Shown here: positions 31,461 through 44,608 of the stretch, in pieces | How positions within the stretch are numbered: position 1 is the stretch's first letter | Layout: each line of letters begins with the position of its first letter | Assembly (NCBI GenBank): GCA_000333855.2 | Contig: CM007329.1 | Coordinates: 1-64,000, forward strand | Direction: 5' to 3' | DNA from: Endotrypanum monterogeii | Lineage: Eukaryota; Euglenozoa; Kinetoplastea; Trypanosomatida; Trypanosomatidae | Length of the DNA: 64,000 bases | Notes under the pieces: generated by a model | What the model was told of the DNA's origin: nothing | What the model saw: only the letters and a program-made list of their open reading frames with translations | Database searches by the model: none | Translations under genes and position numbers: made by a program

Positions 31461-34400
31461 ATGGGCTACACTGGAGTCACTCCACCCCTGACACACGTAC
31501 AGCAGGCTTACCAAGTCATCTTCTTTTGTGCATTTGTCTCTTTACTTTTTTCCTTTTTTTTTTTTCGAGTCGTCGTTTTATTTTGTTGGTTTTATTATTT
31601 TTACACTTTTCCTGCGTGTTGTGCTTCTCGGGTTTTATTCCTGTTTTCTGGGATGCTTATTGCTCAACGTGGGCTCTCACGCTTCCATCAATTTTCTCCA
31701 GTCATTTGTGTTTCATTTTTTTTTTTTTGCGACCAAAGCTGACACCTCGAAGGAGGCTCAGGTGGGGATACGCTTCCTCCTCAGCGAACCCTCCCCTTTT
31801 CAAGGCAACACTCCTTTCTCTTGGGTGTCTTTATTTGGCGAGTGGAGAAATACCAGTGGCGTCTGTCCTTCGATGGGCCGTCCTCCCCGCAAAGAAGAGG
31901 GAGGCTGTTTTCACGAATCACCTCCTGCACGTAGTACAGAAGTCGCATAAACAGCGGAAAAAAAGTCCAACAAAACAGAGTGGAAGGAAATGTCTACATA
32001 CGTTTACCTAAATGAGATATTCGGCAGCTTCTGCACATTTGCAGATCATTTTTCCCCCTGCTGTGCTTTATCCCAATTTCCGTTAGATTCGTATAAGTTG
32101 CGCTGCGTAGTGTCATGAAATTGACTAGTTTTTTAAAATTCGTTTTCTCCCTCCATCCACTCTCGCCGAACCTTTTTTTTTTCCTCCAAAGAATTTCATC
32201 TTTTTTTTTCTAGGTGAGACATCCGAGCAGCGAACTTTAAATGAATTGCCGTCGCGGTGATGGAGAGGGAGTATGACCCGCAGCTGCCTTGGTTGCATAT
32301 GTGTGCAATGCCTCCAAACGGTCAGAAGGGGGTTGGTCTTTAGACCAGGGTCTCCTCGTTTTTGTTTTCGCTTTTACGTGCACCGCCATGTATTCTGTGA
32401 TCGCCTTAAAAAAATTGTTTCATGTCAACACACAAACGCGCAAGGCGATGAGTCCCACACCCATCACGGGAAAGTGAGTTTCAATGTCTCATCATCATCA
32501 GACCAGTTACGACTGTTTTTTTTTTTCGTCTTCGAGCCTGTTCATTTGCGTCGGCGCTCAACAACAAATTTCTTTTTTTTTTGATTACACGGAAAGGTGA
32601 TATCTCAGTCTTTCCCTTTTTCCCACCTTTTCACTACCCCTTTGCAATGTGCGTTGTCTTCTCGCTGCGTGTGCACTATGCACCCGACCCTTTCCTTTCC
32701 CCGGGGCCCTCTTTTGGTCCGCGTCTGTGTGTGTTTATTCGACACCCTTACTGTTTTGTTCTGTGATACTCATGTTGGAGTGTCTCCTCCCCCCACCCCT
32801 CTCACCCCTTCCATCAAGTCTGCGAATTCTCGCCTCTTAAACAGCGTTACTCCTCTCCGAAACAAAAAAAAAATAAAACAAATCAATCAACAAAAAGGAA
32901 TATGGTAATCTTACAAACATTTTATCATTGTGTTGTCTCTTTGGATAGCTTCTGCTTTTTGACATTCATTTTTACGTGTTTCCTGATCCCCGCTACCGCG
33001 CCTCCATCTTACCCTCCTCCCCTTTTTTGCTTCTGCCCCTGCATTTTTTTTTTCTTTGCTCTTTTTTTTTTTTTATGGACATGTTCCCCGACACCTCTCC
33101 AACACTATACTCCCACCTGTCCCACGAATGAAAAGGCCCCATTTCATTGCTTTCCCGCATTGACCGCTGGGGGGAGAGGGGGAGAGGGAAAACAAACAAA
33201 TAAACAAATAGACAGTCAAAGCGGCGCAGGGAAGGGCGCGCGCGTCGTATAAGTTGAGGGACGGGGGGCGCGTGCTTGATCACCTACTCGGATGCCGTTC
33301 GCAACATGTGCCAACCTCACTTCCCCCTCTTAAATAAAAAAAAATATATATATTTATATATGTAAATTTATTTATTTATATATATTATGAATTTTTTCGT
33401 TTTTTGTATTCGTGGGGAGGGGGGGAGGGCTCGAAGGGTTCAGTTGCTGGTCTCTTTTTATTCGGCTCCATGACGCTGGGCGTGACTCTGCGCGTTGCGT
33501 GTGCGTCTGTCGTCCAAAAGATCACCCGGACCTCTTTCATGCGGCTGAGACGTTCATGTGTAGCGTTTGCCGAGTCGGGTTTTCTCGAGAGAGGGAGTCG
33601 AGTGATGGAGAAAAAGCGGTTTAAGCGTATGTGTATGAAAAGAGGGAGAGGGGAAGCCTTGGGTTGGAGGGAATTCTGGCAAGTACACGTATTTTTTGGT
33701 ACGTTCCCCATCTCTTTGTGTTCGGCGGAGATATGTGTCACTACGCACACTTCCATGTCCCTCCTCTTTTTCTTATGCATCAATTCCTCCCCATCTCCCT
33801 CCTTCATCTGAGTGCACCTTTATCGGTGTTTTCGAGGGATGGATAGAATCGAACTCTCTCCTCCTCTCCCTCGAAAGGGTTTTTTAGGTTTTCGAGCAAG
33901 AGGGAGCAAAGCAAAAAAAAAAAGCGAGAAACGTAATTTTGAGAAGAAGTTGCAGATCAGGAACCAACATATATAAAGGAGGCGTCAGCTGTTCTGCGTG
34001 TCGTTGGCCTTGGGGTATGTAGATGTTTGTCTCCGCAAGAGCTTTTTTCTTCTCTCCCCGCTTAGCTTAAATTTTTTTCTTCCCCTTCCCCTTCCCCTTC
34101 CCCGATGTTGATGGGTAGTTCGCGTGTGTGTGTGAGAGAGCCTCCTAGTCTCATTCCACCTACCCCTGTGTTGTTGTTGGGGAGATGTATTCGAAGCCAC
34201 GCTTGGTCTTCCCCATGACCAAATGATGCGTACACGCATACGCACTTGCTTAGCAGAAGGTCTCGTCGAGAGAGACACATAAAAATTTTAAAAAGGGAGC
34301 TTTTTTTTTCTTATGCGCGCGTGTACATCTTGTTGGTGCCTCACAGCTCTCTCATTATACATATTTATCATATTATTTTATTTTCATTTATTTGTATATG

Positions 34401-34482
34401 AATGCTTTTTCTATTGTTTTTTTTTATCTGAGTGCTTTGAATGGGAAGAACTGCAAAAAGTGTGCGTTGGACTATGCTCTAC

Positions 34483-34483
34483 G

Positions 34484-34527
<44 letters not shown>

Positions 34528-34580
34528 AATACATATGTATTTGGTACACTTGAGTGTATGTATGTGTGTGTGTGTGTGTG
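34483..34580 (+). repeat. (CA)n(TA)n ... (TG)n self-complementary microsatellite
   Basis: CA units at 34483-34504 run into TA units (to about 34527); after a 36-base spacer TG units follow at 34564-34580. The CA and TG arms can pair, and the TA tract is self-complementary. Confidence 0.85.
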
Positions 34581-35404
34581 CGACTGCTGGTGCGACGCAC
34601 CCAATTCGCTCATGCAGGCCATGACAGAAGATTCCTTGCTCTTCAAAGAAAGTGGGCGAAGGCGAGGCAAAGACGTCGTGATGCGGTGAAGTGGTTGGCA
34701 GCAGACACTGCTCGCTCCGTCGGGCATCGGGTCTCTTTTCACTAGTCTATATATTTCTCTCCTCCTTTACGCCCCTTCTTCTACCCTTTCACATTCCCAT
34801 TACGATATTTTGCTCTGCGGCACACTTCAGAGGACTCGATTCGAGACGCTTTCTTCGCACAACATCCAACGTCTTTTCTCTAGATTTACGCCTCTGTTTC
34901 CACAACCCTAGCGACAATCTACGCCATTCCTCCTTTCCCCCCTCCCCTCACCTCCACACATCTTGGACAGTCCCTCCCTCTTCCTCAGACTTCGCTGCAC
35001 GGGTCTCACACTGCCGAGGCTCACAGACACACTATCAGACACGTGCAAGAGGGAAATACATGTTTCAAGCAAAAGAAACAAACAAAAATAAATAAAAAAT
35101 AAAAAAAACGAAAAGTCGGCAGGTGTGCAATTAAGGGCATCTTTTCCGTCTCTCTGCTCCATTTGCACCCTCCGCATCGCACTTACCCACGCACACTCCC
35201 CTGCTTTACTTCCTCTCCACACTGCAAACATTTGTGTTTTTTTTTTTTTGGGGGTGGGCGCCAATCGTGGATTTATTTTCAAGTTAGTCCTCATTACTTT
35301 CTACTATTTATTTTTGCTTTTCTGCTGTTGTAGGCCGTCCAGTGTGTGCACATTTGAAAAAAAAACAATTTTTCTTTCGTGTTGTGGTGGATCTTTCATT
35401 TGAC

Positions 35405-35429
35405 TCACCGGTCTCTCACTCGCTCGCAG
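35405..35429 (+). promoter_or_regulatory. Probable trans-splice acceptor of the third RRM gene
   Basis: A C/T-rich stretch (ACTCACCGGTCTCTCACTCG) leads to CAG near 35427-35429, about 34 bases before the ATG at 35463. A second acceptor-like ACAG follows near 35437. No ATG lies between. Confidence 0.5.
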
Positions 35430-35462
35430 AATCTTACAGGTCTGTTTTTGCCGTCAGTGACA

Positions 35463-36362
35463 ATGACGCTGAATTTTGATATCCTCACCAGCAACAACGC
35501 TGACTGGGGATTTGACTGCCTGCAGGCCGCCTCCGAGCGTAGTCTCGGCTCCACCCTCCTCACACCCTTTGGCGTCACAACGGGTATCGATTCGGATTTG
35601 ATGATGCTAAGCACTATGCAGGCACCAGCACCTCGTGTCATGTCTGGCTCACTGCGGGCGATCGCCCCAAGTGTGCCGGTAGGCGACTGCGAAGAAAATA
35701 TGTCACCAATGAAAAATGATTCCTTCAGCATGACGGTGCAAGCAAGTGACGCCGCTGCACGCGCCTACGATAGCAACTTGTATGTTGCGTCGCTGCCGGA
35801 GTGGTTTACAGATGCTGACCTTCACGAGCTGTTCAAACGCTTTGGTCCAATCATCTCTGCCAAGGTCATGTGCCATAAAGGAACGCATCACTGCAAAGGC
35901 TACGGCTTTGTTCTGTTCCAGCGCACGGATGACGCGGTTGTTGCGCGGTCTGAGATGATCGGTCACGTGGTGGGTGGGAACAAAATCCAGGTTCGTCGCG
36001 CCCGCTCTGGCGCCAGCGCCCCTCTCACAGAGGCCGCCTCAGCGTTGAGTGGAACCTTCACTGAGTCGTCACGCTCAACACGCGCGTCGTCATCGAGCGT
36101 GACGCCGATCAATTACGCCGCGCCCCTGGTGCCAACTCAGCAGCCACCCTTCCATCCGCTGTATTCCACTACTGCCCCCTTGGCACCCACTTATGTCGTG
36201 GCAAATCCTGGCGGTGGTATGCAAAGTGCGACCCACGCGCAGCCGGCTATGCTCGTGGCCATACCGAACGGTGGCACAGTGATGCAGGGTGCCGGTGATG
36301 TGATGTACATGGTGTTGGGGTCTTCTGCGCAGCAGATACAATCCACCAGCGCTATCTATTAA
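35463..36362 (+). CDS. Single-RRM RNA-binding protein, RBP9/RBP10-type
   Basis: 299 residues. The N-terminal 100 residues are S/T/M-rich and unstructured. One RRM follows (about 105-180): RNP2 L-Y-V-A-S-L (106-111), RNP1 K-G-Y-G-F-V-L-F (145-152), ending I-Q-V-R-R-A-R. The C-terminal third is low-complexity with L-Y-S-T-T-A-P, I-P-N-G-G and M-Y-M-V-L, motifs shared with the gene at 23220. The RRM wording (W-F-T-D-A-D-L-H-x-L-F, V-M-C-x-K-G-T-H) matches what I remember of the trypanosome RBP9/RBP10 pair. RBP10 is a stage-defining post-transcriptional regulator in T. brucei. The neighbour BILBO1 favours the RBP9 locus (from memory). The upstream extension from 35379 lacks an ATG. It is followed by a 13.3 kb gene-free stretch. 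Confidence 0.93.
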   Translation: MTLNFDILTSNNADWGFDCLQAASERSLGSTLLTPFGVTTGIDSDLMMLSTMQAPAPRVMSGSLRAIAPSVPVGDCEENMSPMKNDSFSMTVQASDAAARAYDSNLYVASLPEWFTDADLHELFKRFGPIISAKVMCHKGTHHCKGYGFVLFQRTDDAVVARSEMIGHVVGGNKIQVRRARSGASAPLTEAASALSGTFTESSRSTRASSSSVTPINYAAPLVPTQQPPFHPLYSTTAPLAPTYVVANPGGGMQSATHAQPAMLVAIPNGGTVMQGAGDVMYMVLGSSAQQIQSTSAIY

Positions 36363-39267
36363 GCACCAGCAGTGCCTGGTGTGGACGAAGTACCGACGTT
36401 TGCAAGATCATCGGTGGCAACATCGAAGGTTTTTTTCCAGTGACTTTGGCTTCTCCCGTCTCGAACTCTTTGCTGTTATTGACTGCATTTTATTTTTCAA
36501 TTCTTTTTTTTTTTTGCCCACACCCGTCTCCCGTTTGTTTGTTTCTTTGTTTCAGTATAGGTCACCCTTTCTTTCGTGCGTGTGTGCGGTGTTGGCGTCT
36601 ACGTTTTCCTTTCTCTCATCTTTTATGTCTGAGAGTGTGTGTTGTGTGTGCTGCTGAGTGCTCGCGTTTATTCCCTCGTGCTTTTTTTTCCTTCTTTTAC
36701 CCAGTATCTTTCCATCCCTCCGTGGCTCACTTCGATATTCCATGAAAAAAAAAATAAAAAAAATATATTCCTACCTTTTCTGGTTTCACTTTTTTCCTCC
36801 TCCTTTTTTGTCGATTTATTCAAAAAAAAAAGATATTTGTCGTTGCCTCTCCAATTGTTTTTTTTCTCCGTGTGTGTATAGGGGGGGAAGGGGGCTCTCA
36901 GACTTTTTGTTATTGCTGATACTTCTTCATTTTTTCCCCTTCTCCATCCCCCCCTCTCCTTCCTGCTCCTCCCTCTTCAGCTGTCGCTTAACCGTGGCTG
37001 TGAAGTTCGCGTAGCCTTTTCGAGATTCTTTTTTTTCTTTGTTCGACACACCATTCTATAGACATATATATCTATATATATATATTTATTTATTTATATT
37101 TGTTTATATTTATTTATATCGTGGCCCTCAGTTCTTCCCCTTTGAAATCACCATTTCGCCAAACACTCCTTTCTTCCTCGATCCCCCCTCCCCCCTCGCC
37201 ATCCTCTTGTGTCTATCATGAATAACGGCGGTTTAGTGACGATCCCTACGGGGACAAAGAGAAGGTGCGTAGCAAATTTCGGTATTCGCGCTTGTCTCCT
37301 TTCCTCTTTGCGATCCTGCGTGGCATTTTCTTTTTTTTAAAATTTTTATTATTATTATTCCTGTTTTCTCTTCCCCTTATCTACTTTACGTACTTCTCTA
37401 TCACCTCGCTCCATTTCTTTCTTTCTTTTTTCTCCTTTCCTTTCCTCTCGGCTTACCACCCTCCCCCCTCCCCCCCCCACCACACACCACACACCCCACA
37501 CCCCACAGACAGACAGACAGACACACTCTTTTATTTCCCCTTGTGCCCAACTGTCTCCTCAGCTTGCAAGATTATATATCTTCTTACTCCTTTTGTCTCT
37601 CCTCTTTGTGTCTTCTTCCCCCGCTCAGTCTTCCTCGGAGAAGTTTCCTTATACATTATGATCGATGCTTCCTACCCCGCCTTTTTTTTTTTTTTTTGTA
37701 GCCTTCGTATCTGCTGCACGAATTCATAAACATCGCAGCGACACAGGAAAACGGGATATCCGACAAAGGGCATTCTCCCCCTACTCACAGCGCATAAAAT
37801 CCACTCTGACATATCCCGTGAGTTGCCCACGTTTGCTTCTCTATCTACGTGTGCGTGTGTCGGTCTCGGTGTTATGCTGTGTGTCTGTGTGCATGTCTCT
37901 TTTTGTTACTCGTGTTGAAGAAGAAGGTCGTGAACACAACTGAGAAGGAAAGTACGCACACACACACGCAGCAGGAAAAAAAAAAAAATTAACGCTACCC
38001 TTTACTCTTTTATTACTTTTTTTTTTTTTTGATTCCTCCCCTTCGTTCTCCTCTGCTTGGCTTTTTAAAAAAATCTGAGTATTCGTCTCAAATTAATTTT
38101 TTGGTTTTTTTTTTATTCCTGGCCTCTGTGTCATTTTCTTTCCATGTCTCTGTATCTGCCTCTGAGTACTGGGTGTGCCCTTCTCTGACTGTCTGTCTGT
38201 CTTCCATTACTTCATATGGAGATTTTTTTTTTCCGGTGATGATGTTTTATCACCTTCGTACGCGTCAAATGTTTACCTCCTCCCTTTCCGCTTCATCGTT
38301 GTGCGGTGTCACATGGACGCTGGCAGCTTCTCTTCCATTCGCTTTCTGTGATTGTTTCCAGGTGTAAGTAGGTCATTGGATGTGAGGGTGCTTGTGTGTG
38401 GTGTGTATGCAGATAGAAGCGCCAAGGTACCTGATATTGGATGTCTGTGGTGCGTGTGTCCGTGCAGAGGGGGAGGTATGCGTCGGTGTACTCGCGCATG
38501 CCTGGCTATCCTCCGTACTTCTCACACTTTTTTTTCCCCTAGCACACACCCATCCACCTACAGAAAATTACCCAGACAGACGCCGATGCAACACCCTCTC
38601 CTCCTGTTCCCCCCTCTGAGTAGTTCACAGTGGCTACAAAACGAAAGCATCATTCCTTTTTCTTATAGTCCATCGTCTTTTCCTCTTTTCGTCGGCTGTG
38701 AATTTTTTTTTTTTCTTTCATATCGTCTGCCCTTTCATCTTTTTTTTTCTCGTTGCGACTCTGCTGCACACTGGCGCAGGCCAAAGTATATATATATATA
38801 TATATATTTTTTTTTTTTTCTCCTCCTCCCCCTCCCCCTCCTTTCAGGTGTGTACGTCGGGGCTCCCTTGGCTTCGAATGCATCAATCAGCTAGCGATGG
38901 TCCTTTTTGTGCTCAACTCCACGCCCCCCTTGTAGGACCAGAGGGCATACCCAGGCAACACTGGCCCAACGAGAAGCAAAGAAAGACAAGGGAAAAGGAT
39001 GGGGCGGAGTCGCAGGGCTGCAAAGTGACCGTCTGTGCGTGGAGATATCGCACAATAAAAAAAAAGGGAGAAACATGTGATCAAAGCATACAAGTCTGAT
39101 CGAGACAAACTTATATCACGTATATATGCATTAAAAAGCAGACATAATATATATATATATATATTTTTTTTTTCTAATATAAATGTATTTATTTATATTT
39201 ATATGTACATCGACAACAGCTGAAGCACACACACACACACACACAGATACTCCTGGAGAAGTGTGTC

Positions 39268-39302
<35 letters not shown>

Positions 39303-41874
39303 GAGGCTTTTCAGCCTGCTTTCTGGTTTAGTATCCCCATCGCTTCTCTTCCGTTATAAAGTTTTCCCCCCTTGTCCTCGGGTACCCTCTTTTTTTTTTC
39401 TCAGGCTCCCCCCATCTCCCCCCCTTTTCTCCATCGCCCCCGTAAGTACCTTCGTGCGTTTTTGTTGTGCTTCCCTTCTTTATTTTTCTTTGATCGCCTT
39501 CTTCCCTTTTTTTTTTCACTCCTTTCTTCTTCAACCCACTGTACTCGTGCATTTTTTTTTCTTTCGTGTTCAGGACTGTTCTCATTATTAATAACACAAA
39601 CCGGTTCTGGTGTGTGCGTGTGCCAGCGTAATAGAGACATGCGTATACACGCGTCATTGTGGCGATGCGGTCGATATACGCGGACCGTAACCCCCTTACC
39701 CCCCTCCCCCCCCTCCTCCGAGGACTCGCACACATGTACAACCGCAATAAGAGATGAACATCATTAAATACGTCTGTCGGCGGCTCTGATTTCGAACCAG
39801 TCACTCACGCTTTCTCAAATTTCGTACCTATGCGCACGCACAAAAACATTTGCATCGCGTGTAAGGCGTACTTCAAGACAGATGTAAGAAGATAGACAGG
39901 CTGCCCCCTCCCTTCCTCCCTCCCTTATTCCTACTCGAGCGCTGGTACTAATGTCCTTTAGCTGTTTTCTTCCCTCCCTTCCCCCCCCCCCCTAACCCGG
40001 GGTTTGTGTGTGTGTATGTGGGGGGGAGAAGAATCTTCTTAGCCATCTGCATTTCAAAGGCGTTGTGTTCGGCTATTCAGTTGATCCTCTCCTGAACCGT
40101 AAAGAAAAAAGTGTTAAACGGTTTCTTTGCTGTTGTTGCTGTTATCGTTCTGCGAGTGTGTCGATGCAACAGTGGAACACACCCGATGCACTCGTTCCTC
40201 GCCGTCTTTTTTTTTCCACTACTGGAAGTGTTGCTGCTGAAGAAAGAAGGTGAGAAAAGCTTCTTTTTTTCAGATGCTCCTTTGCTTTTCATTACCGGTG
40301 TGCTGTCCAACTCTGTGTGTGTGTGTGAGTGCGCGCTCGTGTGTGCAGGCGGGCGTGTGCTACTCTCTCTTTTTTACCAAAACGTTGCTCCTTTTTCCAC
40401 AACGCCTACTGCATCTTTTCTCCTTCCTTCCCCCCCCCCGTTGCTCACTTGTCCCCCCCCCCCTCGCTCCTTGTTTCTTTGGAGTGCACAGGTGCCTCCC
40501 TTCCTCCTCTCATCGGCCTCCCTCCCGGCGCTGGGTGTGGCTGTTTTTCCCCACCCATTTTTTTCGGGCCTTGCTTTACACTTCCTTTTTTTCTTATCTT
40601 GATGTCTTTTTTTTTTTCCCGTTCACTTCCCTCATTCTATATATATATATATATATAGATATATATATATGTGTGCGTATGTATATGTATGTATGTATGT
40701 GTATGTGTGCTCTGGAATGGCAGTGTCACAGTATGTATGTTCTTCGTGTCTTTCACTCACACCTTCGTCTCCTCCTTTTTTTCCCGAGTAAATATATGTT
40801 ATTATTGTTCATGTACGTCTCTCGGTGATTCTCCTTGTATTTCTCTATGCATCCACCTTTGTCCTTCTCCTTTGCTTTCGCTTGTCGACTCGTCATGGAT
40901 GTCGGTAGCCATAAATTTTCGCGCCCCCTTTTTTTTTTCTTTCCTGCTGGTGAGAGAGAGTTGTCTGTTCTTTGTGGAGGTACTGACTTCGATCCGCAAT
41001 CACTATTTCCCTTTCACATCAGCTGGGCATCACAAGCAGATGCACGCACCATTCTAGTCTTCTCCCCCATTGCACCGTCACAGAGGTGATACTTCAGCTA
41101 ATTTCTTCCTAAACGACTCGTAAAACCGTCGAAATCTCAGAGGGAAACGTGGCAGCATCTCACCTCTTTCTCAGTCCTACCCAATGTGTGCATCCGCAAG
41201 CCTCATCTTTCTTGCTCCTACTTGGGGAGGGGACTTGTGAGTGACTTCCCCCCCCCGGGTCCTTCAATATATATATATATATATATATAGATTCGTTTCT
41301 CTATGGAAGAGGATATCAAGGCTAGGGAAAGGCTTTTGGGAGGATGGGCAGAGGCGGATGTATACGCTGTCTCCGAGTAGTGTTAGGCTGTTGAAGAAAG
41401 GGAATGGGGAGAGTGTGGTTAGGTAGGGCTGACACGTTGAACAGAGAGGTCATCTGAACATTTGAACTGACCTTTGCGTTGTGTGCTATCCTTCTGGATC
41501 CCTTCGATTTCCCTCGAGTCCACAACATCTGCAACATTTCTCCTCTCCCTTCATTTTGATATTTTCCTTTTCTGTGTGTGCGACCGCGGTAGACGTCTTC
41601 ATCGTTGGTTTGTTCCTCCTAACGTTCTCACGATGCTCACGCCTATACACCCACCAATTTATTTTCTTTTCGTGCTGTCCTTTTTCATTTTTTTTCTTTG
41701 CCTGACCGATTGTTCTTACGACCGTTGGCTTGGAGGAGGGTGTGAAGGAAAGAGAGGGGGGAGGAAGTGGGGGGAAATCCAAACGCGTATTCCAACCGGG
41801 TTCCCCTCTCTCTGCCCTTCCACTTTTGCTGCTTTTTCGTCGTCTCCCCTTCGCACTCGGTGCGCTGCTAGTGA

Positions 41875-41892
41875 TATATATATATATATATA

Positions 41893-41922
<30 letters not shown>
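41875..41922 (+). repeat. (TA)n(TTA)n compound microsatellite
   Basis: About ten TA units followed by about nine TTA/ATT units, ending in a T run. Confidence 0.85.
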
Positions 41923-41923
<1 letters not shown>

Positions 41924-44549
41924 TTTTTTTCGGGCTTCCCTTTTCCCCTTTTTTTTTGTGTTTCGGTTCTTTTTTTTTCCATTACTTCATTACATTTTTT
42001 TTTTTTGCTCGCCCCTGCTTTATTTCCATTTGCTCCACTCCTTGGTGATGGAAGCGCTTCTCTCTGTTCGTGTGTGTGCGGGTGGGGGGAGGGAGAAAAG
42101 TAGGCGTCTCTCAGCGACATGCTCTCTCCCACCCTTCCATCCGCAGTCTTCTTCATAGCTGAAGAGCTTCCCCACGGGGAAGAGGTTATCACTGGAGCGA
42201 CAACCAAGGACGCACAGCTTCATGAACAAAACATGAAATATATATATGTCTCGTATTGGCAGCAGCAGCAACCAGAGGAATGTAAATTTTAAAAAAGATA
42301 GTGTACTCAAACCCATCTTTCCTGAGGGCATAGTCACCGATATAAATACTGATACACCCTTCTATTTAAAGAGCTTCACATGTGTCTCTTTTTCTTTTCC
42401 CTTTGAGGGAAAAGGAGAAGAACGCCAAAGGGGAGAGTATCGAAGAGATCGCTGACACAGAGACACACACATCCTTGTGAAAAGTACGACTTTCTTTGAC
42501 TTTGCTAGCCATTTGTTTCCTGTGTGCCAAATTTTTTTTCCTGTTTTCCATCCATGCGCATTTTTATCCGTTTTTCCCCGCCTGTGTATCCTTCGCTCGT
42601 CTTCAGTTTTTTTTTTTTTGAGGCGGACGAAGAAGCGTATCGAGGCTTTCCGTTATATCGAGATTGGAGGGGGGGGGCTTCATCTCTGCGTATCTCCTCG
42701 CGAATGCCACCCTGTACTCTTTGGGAAGAGGAGGAACTCTTATATTGGTGGTGGACAGTATAGAATGGGCGGATGGTGTGCTGCCCACGAAACAGCTGGT
42801 GTCGTGATGTACTCCGCTGCATCCATCACACATACCTCGTGTGGCGCTGCCGGGGCTGAGCCCCCCCCCCCCCCTCCCGTCTGTGTCTGTGCGCATGCAC
42901 GCCCTTACTGCAGGGTAGGCGGTGAGACTTTTTCTTTTTCTCACGGGCTCATCCACGGGGGGCACCCCCCCCCCGCTTGACACACCCATGACAAGGGGTC
43001 TCCCCCTCCTGCCGTTCTGCACAGTCAAAGTAGGGCATCCTATCAAATTCGAGTGATCGAGATATCAGAAAGGGAGTGTATGACAGTCGCGAAAGGCAAT
43101 CATATATATTATACGTACTCGTCTACCTTCCCGAATGGTGTGTATATGCATCAGTGTATGTAAGTGTGTGTGTGTGTGTGTGTATGCTTGCGGGACTTCT
43201 GTATCATCTTGTTTATTTAACAAAGTGTGCTTAACGAGACACACACACACAAAAACAGAAATAGGGAAAGCGTGTCTCCTCGCATTCCTCAATGAAGAAA
43301 GCACTATTGCGCCGTGCTGATCCCATCGAGACGAGTCTCGGGATAGTCTTTGGGAATGCAGCGTATCATAGCCACTCGGAAAGAAGCATAGCGATTCGGT
43401 GGAGTGTAGGGTACGGGGGGAACAGGTTCTGAAGGTCGCCAACTACGTCCTTCAGCTTCTGCGGATTACACCTAGGCCATGACTTGTTCTTCGCACCTGA
43501 GGTTTAAAAAAAAAATCCGAGAAACAGCCGCCATGCTTGCGGTACGTTGCTCACGCTAGTCTGTGTAGCATTTCACGCGGCATAGGTATCGGGAAAATGG
43601 TCAAGAATCCCTAAGACGCGTGCCGTTATTCAATGGACAACAGTGTACGTTGGGCAACCAGAGATCGGCCGCTACCCAGGGGAGGCAGGCGAGTACTCCG
43701 CTGTTCGCAGACCGCTGTGCAGAAGAGGTGCGCACATCGAGACGAGGTTTTTTTATTGGGCGTATTCCTGAGGGGGTTGTAGGCGTGTTTCCGCACGCTC
43801 TGCGTGCTTCGGAAATGCCGTTCATCTTTCTTTTACCAATCCTTTGCGTACAACAATTCAAGCCCTATCCGCTCGCTAATATTCGAGGTGTCGACGTTTG
43901 TGTGTGTGTGTGCGTGTGTGCGTGTGTGCGTATGTCTCTCTGGTTTGCTTGATGTTCATTCTGTTTCTTTTTCAGAGACATTTTTCGATTCTTTTTTTCA
44001 TTTTGTCGCCGATACTCCTTCCCTCTTTTCATTTTTTTGTTTCTGCTGATTTTCATCTTTTTTTTTACGTTTTTGTGTGTGTGTGTGTGTGCGCGTGGTC
44101 TTTGTGCCTTTGTACCGTCTTGGTATGTTTTCGGTTTGTTCAAGTGCTGCCGCGTGCGCCTTGGTTATCACGATGGATGTTTTACCGTATGGGAATGTGT
44201 GCATATGTACTTGGATAGAGATATCCTTGCTTGTTTTTTCTCGATCTCTCCCCCGTTCCCCCTCCTCTTCGTGCTAATGATGGTTCTCTGCCCCCCCCCC
44301 TTCTCGCTCCTTTTTTAAAAATAATTTGAAGTTGCCCTTGGTGCTGTTGGGGGTGGGTTGCGTTGGTCAAACCGATTGCGCGCGCGAATGTTCTCTGTCC
44401 TGCTCCTTCTCTACTACTTTTTCTTTTTTGGATCTCTGCACCAACGGGTCGAATCGAGTCTTCCGACCCCGTCCAAGTCTTCGCTCACACCCACTTCCTT
44501 TCTCTTCTTCTCACGTGTGTTTCTTCCGTGGATGTAATCGTTTCTCGAT

Positions 44550-44608
44550 TTTTTTTTTTCTTTTTTTTTTCTTTTTTTTTTTTTTCTTTTTTTTTTTCTT
44601 CTTTTTTT
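44550..44608 (+). repeat. Near-pure T tract of about 60 bases
   Basis: T runs broken only by single C residues. It could act as a very strong polypyrimidine tract, but no ORF follows the next AG. Confidence 0.85.

Larger units (their letters stand above)
23976..35462 (+). other. 11.5 kb gene-free transcribed region, candidate giant 3'UTR
   Basis: No convincing gene on either strand. The + strand is strongly T/C-rich from about 26.8 kb onward. It holds CA/TA/TG microsatellites (24741-24781, 25124-25224, 25981-26016, 31426-31460, 34483-34580), G and C runs, and TATTTTTT motifs at 25725, 25884, 27795, 28021 and 33690. A block at about 26040-26470 has ordinary mixed composition. Most of it is probably the 3'UTR of the upstream RRM gene plus spacer; where polyadenylation occurs cannot be seen. 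Cryptic splice signals (T/C tract plus AG) are frequent, so non-coding spliced transcripts are also possible. Confidence 0.55.

Noticed and set aside
43601..43952. Frames of 86-110 codons on both strands
   Set aside because: No motif; the plus frame ends in a TG-repeat-encoded C-V stretch.
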